Assembly (NCBI GenBank): GCA_937871705.1
Contig: CALMOO010000705.1
Span: forward strand, 1 to 5,603
From: an uncultured Hymenobacter sp.
GTDB lineage: Bacteria > Bacteroidota > Bacteroidia > Cytophagales > Hymenobacteraceae
DNA: 5,603 nucleotides
Direction of reading: 5' to 3'
The position numbers were made by a program, and so were the translations under genes. The notes under the pieces are model-generated. The model was not told the DNA's origin. It saw only the letters and a program-made list of their open reading frames with translations, and made no database searches. Numbering within the stretch: position 1 is the first letter of the stretch; each line of letters starts with the position of its first letter. This document shows positions 1 to 4,720 of the stretch, piece after piece.

Positions 1-84
1 GTGCAGGCTACCATTACGGCCTTCGAAGCCATCGCCACTAAGCTCGATAAAGGCCTCTACAGTAAGCAGCCTGCTACAACCTAA
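1..84 (+). CDS. 3' end of an unidentified protein-coding gene (partial)
   Basis: Frame 1 is open from the first base and ends at a TAA at 82-84, giving 27 residues that finish in LDKGLYSKQPATT. I do not recognise the family. The visible part is a short amphipathic, probably helical tail with mixed charges (FEAIATKLDKG) and no motif. That this is a real gene end is supported by the strong hairpin terminator that begins 30 bases after the stop, and by the coding-like codon choice. The start and most of the gene lie left of the window, so function cannot be assigned. It appears to be transcriptionally separated from the histone-like gene downstream by the terminator and by a new promoter. Confidence 0.6.
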   Translation: MQATITAFEAIATKLDKGLYSKQPATT

Positions 85-113
85 GCCTTTTGTAGTTAGC
101 TGCAATTCTGGCG

Positions 114-145
114 TATGCCGGCCGCTCTCACGAGCGGCCGGCATA
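114..145 (+). terminator. strong hairpin terminator after the partial gene
   Basis: A perfect 14-bp stem (114-127 with 132-145, TATGCCGGCCGCTC and its complement) closes a 4-base TCAC loop. The stem is very GC-rich and is followed by a moderately T-rich stretch (TTGCTTTAT). The position 30 bases after the stop codon at 82-84 suits a factor-independent terminator for the partial gene. The T tract is short, so some read-through is possible. Confidence 0.75.
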
Positions 146-264
146 TTGCTTTATAGGATTTTTCTATGTTGTTGTTTGCGACTTGTTTTCACGAAACCGT
201 CACTTTTAGCAGAAAAATGGCCTTGCTGGGCTAGAAATGCGGTTTTAAGAAAAACTGTAAAAAG

Positions 265-294
265 TTGCCCGCGTAGAAAGGCCCTGTATATTAG
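265..294 (+). promoter_or_regulatory. Bacteroidota-type promoter of the histone-like gene
   Basis: A TTG at 265-267 (-33 element) is separated by 19 bases from TATATTAG at 287-294, which matches the Bacteroidota -7 consensus TAnnTTTG at all but one position. This predicts a transcript start near 300 and a leader of roughly 40 bases before the ATG at 344. The -7 box sits in the loop of a small inverted repeat, GGCCC (280-284) and GGGCC (294-298), which could be an operator or simply chance. The rest of the 146-343 spacer is A/T-rich. I see no other feature in it and no reading frame with coding character. Confidence 0.5.
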
Positions 295-343
295 GGCCGC
301 GTAAGCACAATTACCTCTTCTCACCCAATTCCAACCAACATTC

Positions 344-631
344 ATGGCTAACCCTTTCAACCAACTTAAAGACCTCATCAGCGGCCTGGAAGACGATTTC
401 GAAAAGTCGTACGACAAGCAGAATGCTGCCGCTGGCACCCGCGTGCGCAAGGGAATGCAGGAGCTGAAGAACATGGCGCAGCAAATTCGCCTGGACGTGC
501 AGAACCAGAAAAACTCGGCTAAAGATGGCGCTGCTGCTCCCGCAGCGGCTACCAAAAAAGCTGCTCCGGCTGCTGCAAAAAAGGCGGCTCCAGCTGCTAA
601 GAAGGCCGCTCCGGCTGCTAAGAAGAAGTAA
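344..631 (+). CDS. histone H1-like DNA-binding protein, Hc1 family
   Basis: This 95-residue protein matches the small Hc1/histone H1-like proteins found across Bacteroidota and in Chlamydia. The N-terminal part (about 1-58) is a helical conserved region: a DLISGLEDDFEKSYDKQN helix, the signature AAGTRVRKGMQELK at 29-42, then AQQIRLDVQNQKN. The C-terminal part (59-95) is a disordered, strongly basic Ala/Pro/Lys tail ending in KKK, as in eukaryotic H1 tails. By family it should bind DNA without strong sequence preference and help to organise the nucleoid; a regulatory role is possible but not shown. The ATG follows a C/A-rich leader with no Shine-Dalgarno, which is usual in this phylum. The gene stands alone between its own promoter and a terminator. 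An open frame antisense to it is not credible. Confidence 0.88.
   Translation: MANPFNQLKDLISGLEDDFEKSYDKQNAAAGTRVRKGMQELKNMAQQIRLDVQNQKNSAKDGAAAPAAATKKAAPAAAKKAAPAAKKAAPAAKKK
554..628 (+). repeat. tandem KKAAPAA-coding repeat in the histone-like tail
   Basis: Residues 71-95 are three near-identical units, KKAAPAAA (71-78), KKAAPAA (79-85) and KKAAPAA (86-92), closed by KKK. At DNA level the units differ by synonymous changes (GCT, GCC, GCG and GCA for alanine; AAA and AAG for lysine). They are therefore not a very recent slippage product, but they could still change copy number by recombination. Each unit adds two positive charges, so copy number would tune DNA affinity. Confidence 0.85.
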
Positions 632-705
632 TCCAGCCTTGCGAAGCAGCTAAGCTAACCGTCATCTCGCACTGGTATTTAGCTTATGCTGATTTCACGG
701 CTGGA
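632..705. repeat. imperfect nested hairpin, possible degenerate REP-like element
   Basis: Immediately after the histone-like stop codon, three arm pairs nest around one centre: TCCAGCC (632-638) with GGCTGGA (699-705), CAGC (647-650) with GCTG (688-691), and TAAGCTAA (651-658) with TTAGCTTA (679-686). Internal loops separate the arm pairs. The left arm contains TTGCGAAGCAGCT, one base short of TTGCCGAAGCAGCT in the much better inverted repeat at 2157-2249, so this may be a decayed relative. It lies in the 3' untranslated part of the histone-like transcript, before the terminator. Confidence 0.45.
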
Positions 706-715
706 ATTACACCAA

Positions 716-743
716 AAAAGCCCCGCCTGCTAGCGGGGCTTTT
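716..743. terminator. bidirectional terminator between histone-like gene and tyrS
   Basis: An 11-bp perfect stem, AAAAGCCCCGC (716-726) with GCGGGGCTTTT (733-743), encloses a 6-base loop. It has a T run on the right for + strand transcripts and an A run on the left (714-719) that reads as six T on the - strand. It lies between the convergent histone-like gene (ends 631) and tyrS (ends 810), so it can stop both transcripts. This is a textbook factor-independent terminator. Confidence 0.9.
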
Positions 744-809
744 CCATGGGCTGCCAGCGGTACGAGCCGCCGAAGGGGGGTAGGGCCGCACTGGCTGCCG
801 AACCGGAGA

Positions 810-2117
810 TTAGTGCTGTTTGAGCAAGAAGTGCTTCTTGCCTTTTTTCACTACCAGGTACTTGCCCAGCAGCAATGGCAGCTCGATAGCGGGCTGTTGC
901 GGATTGCTGACTTTCTGGCGATTGATACTGAGGCCGCCGTTCTGGACCATCTTACGAGCTTCGCCTTTAGAGGCGAATACTTGGTTGCCGGTGCTATCGC
1001 TGAGCAGCGTAATAATATCATTTTCAGCGAGCTGAGTGGCTGCGACATCGAGCTGCGGCTCGCCGGCAAACACATCGAGCAGCGTAGCTTCGTCGAGCGC
1101 CGCTAGGTCGCCACCACCAAAGAGCACTTGCGAGGCCGCCACGGCTGCTTCGTAGGCAGCTTCGGAGTGCACCCGGATGGTTACGTCCTTGGCCAGCGCT
1201 TTTTGCAGGGTGCGTAGGTGTGGCGCCTGGGCGTGCTCAGCTTCGATGGCCTCGATTTCGGGCTGGCTGAGTAGCGTAAATACGCGGATGAGGCGGGGCG
1301 CATCGGCGTCTTCGGCGCGCAGAAAGAACTGGTAGAACTGGTAGGGCGAGGTCAGAGCCGGGTCGAGCCACACGGTGCCGGTTTCCGACTTGCCGTACTT
1401 GGTGCCGTCGGCTTTGGTGATGAGCTGGCCGGTGAGGGCGTAGGCCTTGTCGTCGGGGCCGCCGAGGCGGCGAATCAGCTCAGTGCCGGTCGTGATGTTG
1501 CCCCACTGGTCGCTGGCACCCATCTGCAAAGTGCAATTAAGCTCCTTGTACAAGTGGAAGAAGTCGTAGCCTTGCAGCAGTTGGTAGCTAAACTCGGTGT
1601 AGCTGATGCCTTCGCTACCCCCGCTGCTACCCTCCTCGGTGCCACCGATGCGCCGCTTCACCGATTCTTTGCTCATCATGTAGTTCACCGTGAGGTGCTT
1701 GCCCACATCGCGCAGGAAACCCAGGAAGCTGAACTCCTTGAACCAGTCGTAGTTGTTGACGAGCACCGCGCCGGTGGGCGAGTCGTTGAAGTCTAAGAAT
1801 TTTTCGAGTTGCGCCCGAATGCCGGTTTGGTTAGCGCGCAGCGTGGTTTCGTCCAATAGGTTGCGCTCGGCTGATTTGCCGCTCGGGTCGCCTATCATGC
1901 CGGTGGCGCCGCCTACCAAGGCTACCGGGCGGTGGCCGGCGCGCTGCAAGTGCACGAGCAGCATGATGGTGGCCAGGTTGCCGATGTGCAGCGAAGCGGC
2001 CGTGGGGTCGAAGCCGATGTAGCCCGATACGGGCGCGTGCTGGGCCAAGTGCTCGGCGGTGCCAGGCATGGCATCGTGGTACATGCCGCGCCAGCGGAGT
2101 TCGTCAAGTAAATTCAA
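810..2117 (-). CDS. tyrS: tyrosyl-tRNA synthetase (TyrRS)
   Basis: This enzyme charges tRNA-Tyr with tyrosine using ATP in the cytoplasm. From the chosen start it has 435 residues, normal for a bacterial TyrRS. The class I Rossmann core shows Y33 with GFDPTA, the HIGH-type motif as HIGN (44-47), GMIGDPSGKSAER (73-85), and the tyrosine pocket motif YQLLQGYD (178-185). DQWGN (203-207) and KMSKS-type KYGKS (240-244) follow. An S4 RNA-binding domain (about 372-435, with SKGEARKMVQ) closes the protein. A Gly/Ser-rich loop (about 158-170) precedes ISYTEFSY. No ATG exists upstream of the conserved LLDELRWRG. TTG at 2115-2117 gives MNLLDELRWRG, which aligns with Bacteroidota TyrRS N-termini. The TTG at 2139-2141, directly after an in-frame TAA, would add eight residues and has a more A-rich leader, so the start is uncertain. 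The gene is a single unit, divergent from holA. Confidence 0.95.
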   Translation of the reverse strand: MNLLDELRWRGMYHDAMPGTAEHLAQHAPVSGYIGFDPTAASLHIGNLATIMLLVHLQRAGHRPVALVGGATGMIGDPSGKSAERNLLDETTLRANQTGIRAQLEKFLDFNDSPTGAVLVNNYDWFKEFSFLGFLRDVGKHLTVNYMMSKESVKRRIGGTEEGSSGGSEGISYTEFSYQLLQGYDFFHLYKELNCTLQMGASDQWGNITTGTELIRRLGGPDDKAYALTGQLITKADGTKYGKSETGTVWLDPALTSPYQFYQFFLRAEDADAPRLIRVFTLLSQPEIEAIEAEHAQAPHLRTLQKALAKDVTIRVHSEAAYEAAVAASQVLFGGGDLAALDEATLLDVFAGEPQLDVAATQLAENDIITLLSDSTGNQVFASKGEARKMVQNGGLSINRQKVSNPQQPAIELPLLLGKYLVVKKGKKHFLLKQH

Positions 2118-2156
2118 GGGGGTAGGGACTCTAGTAGGCAATTAATTTCTTCGCTT

Positions 2157-2249
2157 GGTCAGGCTAAGCTTGCCGAAGCAGCTCGCATGCAGCGCTAACG
2201 CTATCGTTCAACGAGGCCAGCGAGCTGCTTCGGCAAGCTCAGCTTGACC
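2157..2249. repeat. 93-bp REP-like inverted repeat in the tyrS-holA spacer
   Basis: Two 30-base arms (2157-2186 and 2220-2249) are complementary at 28 of 30 positions. They meet at GCTTGCCGAAGCAGCTCGC and its reverse complement, around a 33-base centre. The centre holds two further small dyads, AGCG-CTAA-CGCT (2191-2202) and TCGTT-C-AACGA. No T run follows on either strand, so it is not a classical terminator. There is no coding potential and no visible target-site duplication. It has the look of an intergenic palindromic repeat such as REP/BIME or a small MITE-like element. If tyrS transcription starts right of it, it would form a long hairpin in the tyrS leader. Confidence 0.8.
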
Positions 2250-2283
2250 GTTATTGGTAAATAAGGCAGCCACAAGCGAGAGG

Positions 2284-2311
2284 CAAAGGTAAAGCCAGTG
2301 TTTTACCTTTG
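2284..2311. promoter_or_regulatory. dyad of two back-to-back TACCTTTG boxes (divergent promoters or operator)
   Basis: CAAAGGTAAA (2284-2293) and TTTACCTTTG (2302-2311) form a perfect 10-bp dyad with an 8-base spacer. Each arm contains an exact Bacteroidota -7 box TAnnTTTG. The - strand copy (2284-2291) points to tyrS and the + strand copy (2304-2311) to holA. No TTG -33 element stands at the right distance for either, so the sites may be weak or factor-dependent promoters, or the dyad may be a repressor or activator site. Predicted starts would be near 2278 for tyrS and 2317 for holA. Confidence 0.4.
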
Positions 2312-2337
2312 TTGACCTTGCCAATCCGGTAATTTGG
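2308..2337 (+). promoter_or_regulatory. alternative holA promoter
   Basis: TTTG (2308-2311) is followed after 18 bases by TAATTTGG (2330-2337), which matches TAnnTTTG at seven of eight positions. Spacing is one base short of the usual 19-20. It predicts a transcript start near 2344 and a leader of about 16 bases before the TTG at 2360. It is an alternative to the + strand box of the adjoining dyad; the sequence does not decide between them. Confidence 0.3.
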
Positions 2338-2359
2338 TAGCCCTTACATTTTATTCTCC

Positions 2360-3418
2360 TTGATACTAGAAGCCGACGCCATTCTGAAACAAGTGCAGCA
2401 GCGGCAGTTTCAGCCGGTGTATTTTCTGCAGGGCGACGAGCCGTATTTTATTGATACCGTGGCCGACGCGCTCGAAAGCTCGGTGCTGCCCGAGTCGGAG
2501 CGCAGCTTCAACCAAACCGTGCTCTACGGCAAAGACATTGATGCGGCGGGCATTTTGGGCCAGGCCAAGCGGTTTCCGATGATGAGCGATTACTCGGTCG
2601 TTATCGTGAAAGAGGCGCAGGCCGTAGCCGATTTGGAGAGCGAAAAAGCCTGGCCTTTTCTGGAAGCCTACCTCAAAAACCCGCTCGCCAGCACGGTGCT
2701 GGTGCTTTGCTACAAGCACAAAACGCTTGATAGCCGCAAGAAGCTGGGCAAGCTGCTGGCCAGCAAAGACGCGCCCGGCGTAGTGCTGATGACCAGCAAG
2801 AAGCTCTACGACAGCCAGGTGCCCCAGTGGCTCACGGCTTACGTGCGGGCGCGCAAGCAGCAAATTACGGGCGGAGCCACGGCCTTGCTGGCCGAGTACA
2901 TCGGCGCTGACCTGGGCCGGCTGGCTAATGAAGTAAATAAGCTGCTGCTCAACGTAAAGGCCGGCCAGGCCATCGACGAAGACCTGGTGCAGCGCATGGT
3001 GGGCATCAGCAAAGAGTACAATATCTTTGAGTTGCAACGTGCCCTGGTACAGCGCGACGTGCTAAAGGCCAACCGCATCCTCACGCACTTTGCCGCCAAT
3101 CCCAAAGCCAATCCGCTCATTCCCAATCTCACGCTGCTCTTCACCTTCTTCACGCGCCTGCTTATGCTGCACCAGGCCGGGCCCAACCCGTCGGATGCCG
3201 ACATGCAGAAGCTGGGTATCAACAAGTTTGCCCAGAAAGAGTACCAGCAGGCGCAGCGCCAGTTCAGCCCCGAGCGCACCATCGACCTCATTCACCTCAT
3301 TCGCCGGGCCGATGCGCAGAGCAAAGGCATTGAGAGCGGCAGCATGGACGAAGGCGAAATCCTGCGCGAGCTGGTGTGGTTGATATTGCACGCCGTGCCG
3401 GTGGCGGCGGTGGGGTAG
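2360..3418 (+). CDS. holA: DNA polymerase III subunit delta (clamp-loader wrench)
   Basis: HolA is the delta subunit of the clamp loader; it opens the beta sliding clamp so the ring can be placed on primed DNA. The 352-residue length is typical. The N-terminal AAA+-like domain starts with PVYFLQGDEPYFID (19-32), in which the ATP-binding loop is degenerate, as expected because delta does not hydrolyse ATP. MMSDYSVVIVKEAQ (74-87) and the STVLVLCYKHK strand (111-121) follow. The lid region has IGADLGRLANEVNKL (181-195) and the family signature EYNIFELQRAL (219-229). A helical collar ends with SKGIESGSMDEGEILRELVW (321-340). The start is a TTG at 2360-2362. The frame has a stop at 2330-2332 and no ATG or GTG in between, and this start puts the conserved VYFLQG at the usual distance. 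No Shine-Dalgarno is present. The gene is divergent from tyrS and ends in its own terminator. Confidence 0.93.
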   Translation: MILEADAILKQVQQRQFQPVYFLQGDEPYFIDTVADALESSVLPESERSFNQTVLYGKDIDAAGILGQAKRFPMMSDYSVVIVKEAQAVADLESEKAWPFLEAYLKNPLASTVLVLCYKHKTLDSRKKLGKLLASKDAPGVVLMTSKKLYDSQVPQWLTAYVRARKQQITGGATALLAEYIGADLGRLANEVNKLLLNVKAGQAIDEDLVQRMVGISKEYNIFELQRALVQRDVLKANRILTHFAANPKANPLIPNLTLLFTFFTRLLMLHQAGPNPSDADMQKLGINKFAQKEYQQAQRQFSPERTIDLIHLIRRADAQSKGIESGSMDEGEILRELVWLILHAVPVAAVG

Positions 3419-3470
3419 GGCTAGCACAGGTCGTAAGCTAGGAGGAGAAAAGACGTCCTACCCCCTTTTT
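3412..3470 (+). terminator. holA terminator that includes the stop codon
   Basis: GGGGTAGG (3412-3419), which contains the holA TAG stop, is fully complementary to CCTACCCC (3457-3464). A C and five T follow at once (3465-3470). The loop is long (37 bases) but contains GGA-rich sequence that could fold further. Because the left arm is still under the terminating ribosome, formation would have to wait for ribosome release. This is a plausible but not a strong terminator. Confidence 0.45.
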
Positions 3471-3513
3471 CTTCATTGATAGCCAAGTATATCCTTAAAA
3501 GCGTTTCAGCAAC

Positions 3514-4530
3514 ATGAATTATCTGGCAACGCTGCTGCTTAGCTGCAGCTGCCTGCCTGCCCTAGCGCAGCAGCCACAGTTTACGGTTCGTAGTCTTTCG
3601 CTTCCAAAAGAGCTTGAATATTACGATAATCAGTTCTCCGGACTGGCAATAAGCGGGGGCCGCCTGTTTCTGATGTCGGAAAGCCGGCTGCAGGATAACG
3701 CTGAGGCTAAGTTGTATACGGTGCAGCTAGCCGACCTAGACCGCAAGCTGACTGATACGGCGTACGTCTTGCCCTTTCGCAAGCTCCCCATCATCAACCT
3801 GGCCACGTTGCGGGCTAAAATGAAGCAGGTGGGGCAGAGCTACGAGGGCCTGGAGGCCTTATCGATAACGAAAGATGAGGTGTATCTCTCGGTCGAAACG
3901 GCTACCCCCTCCACCAATTGCTACCTGCTCAAAGGCCACTTGCGTGCTGGCGCGGTAGTACTGGATACTACCTGCTTAGTGCCAGTGCCCAAGCCGCTGG
4001 CGACCGATGGCTCGCACATTTATAACGCTGGCTTTGAGGCACTGGCAAAACTAGGCAAGCAGCTTGTTACTTTTTTTGAGTTCAACTCTTTCCCGAGCAA
4101 GAACTACGCTTACGCATACGATAGCCGTCGCCTGCGAAGCACGAGTACTGCGCACCAACTGCCCTTCGACCAACTGCCTTTTCGCCTCACCGACATTACG
4201 GCGACTGGCAAGAGCCACTTCACGGCCATCAACTACTTTTTTAAGGGTGAGGGCCAAGACACCGTCTATCGAACCCCCGCGGCCGACTTGCTCAATGCCA
4301 GGCTCATCAGGGACAAAGGTGTTTTTAAAAACTACTGCCGGCTCATCGATATTGAGCTTAAAGGAGCCAGCATCAGTTGGCAGCCCGTCTGGGAGTTTCC
4401 CGAGCAGTACAGCAGCTACAACTGGGAAGGAATTGCCGCTTACAAGGAGGGCTACTTTATCATAAATGACAAGTATTCGCCGGCGAAGCCCTACCGGACT
4501 ACACTCTTGTACTTGCAGAAGGCCAAGTAG
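3514..4530 (+). CDS. secreted protein of unknown function, probable beta-propeller (phytase-like/SdiA-regulated-like)
   Basis: The 338-residue product begins with a hydrophobic export signal (about 1-18) that ends in ALA before QQ, a good signal peptidase I site. Cysteines at 11 and 13 make a lipoprotein possible, but the lipobox (LLSC) is poor and the n-region has no Lys or Arg. The mature part shows a recurring motif: FSGLAISGGRLFLMSES (42-57), YEGLEALSITKDEVYLSVE (110-128), AGFEALAKLGKQLVTFFEF (172-190), LTDITATGKSHFTAIN (225-240) and NWEGIAAYKEGYFIIND (303-319). Such G(L/I)xA...YLxxE blades recall extracytoplasmic propellers of the phytase-like esterase (PF13449) and SdiA-regulated groups. 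No enzyme activity can be claimed. The ATG at 3514 follows an A/C-rich leader without a Shine-Dalgarno. Two sampled 60-base rows (from 3601 and 4201) hold 28 and 32 G/C, against 35 and 38 in rows of holA. It looks monocistronic. Confidence 0.8.
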   Translation: MNYLATLLLSCSCLPALAQQPQFTVRSLSLPKELEYYDNQFSGLAISGGRLFLMSESRLQDNAEAKLYTVQLADLDRKLTDTAYVLPFRKLPIINLATLRAKMKQVGQSYEGLEALSITKDEVYLSVETATPSTNCYLLKGHLRAGAVVLDTTCLVPVPKPLATDGSHIYNAGFEALAKLGKQLVTFFEFNSFPSKNYAYAYDSRRLRSTSTAHQLPFDQLPFRLTDITATGKSHFTAINYFFKGEGQDTVYRTPAADLLNARLIRDKGVFKNYCRLIDIELKGASISWQPVWEFPEQYSSYNWEGIAAYKEGYFIINDKYSPAKPYRTTLLYLQKAK

Positions 4531-4599
4531 ATAAGCGCTTAATTTATGTCGCCTACCCCCTCTCACTGAATGAAGGGGAAAAGTAGCGCTTCGCACTAA

Positions 4600-4647
4600 A
4601 AAATCCCCCAGCCGTAACCTCCTCGATAGGCACAGCTGAGGGATTTT
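4600..4647. terminator. bidirectional terminator between the propeller-like gene and the M28 peptidase
   Basis: AAAATCCCCCAGC (4600-4612) pairs with GCTGAGGGATTTT (4635-4647) at 12 of 13 positions. The odd pair is C-A on the + strand and G-U on the - strand, so the hairpin is slightly better for - strand RNA, where six T follow (bases 4598-4603 are A). The 22-base loop has a small inner GCC/GGC pairing. It lies between two convergent genes and can serve both. Apart from this hairpin, the 190-base spacer (4531-4720) holds one CCTACCCC motif (4552-4559) and nothing else I can support. Confidence 0.85.
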
Positions 4648-4720
4648 AATACGAGTCAGGTAGCGTTTGCTCGTTATTTACCGAGTAGTCAACGCAAGGG
4701 TATTGCCTCTTGCCTGGCGA

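Noticed and set aside
151..555. 134-residue open frame on the - strand overlapping the histone-like gene and its promoter region
   Set aside because: It is antisense to a clearly recognised Hc1 gene, rich in Cys, Arg and Ser as shadow frames often are, and runs through the promoter and leader region without matching any family I know.
752..796. GCCAG-CGG / CCG-CA-CTGGC pairing just after tyrS
   Set aside because: It is short, bulged and without a T run. The bidirectional terminator at 716-743 already explains tyrS termination.
2118..2283. T-box or other amino-acid-sensing leader for tyrS
   Set aside because: T-box leaders of tRNA synthetase genes are typical of Firmicutes, and I cannot find the conserved TGGNACCGCG-type sequence or an antiterminator/terminator pair. 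The large palindrome alone is not evidence of one.
2366..3037. 223-residue open frame antisense to holA
   Set aside because: It mirrors the codon periodicity of holA in a G+C-rich genome, has a composition rich in His, Gln and Leu without motifs, and has no promoter or leader of its own.
4556..4578. CCCCT/AGGGG hairpin after the propeller-like gene
   Set aside because: The stem is only five base pairs with a 12-base loop and no T run on the + strand. The 4600-4647 hairpin is a far better terminator.
4051..4596. 181-residue open frame antisense to the propeller-like gene
   Set aside because: It overlaps a gene with a convincing signal peptide and internal repeats, and its upstream end reaches to the edge of the terminator at 4600-4647. 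No motif is visible in it.
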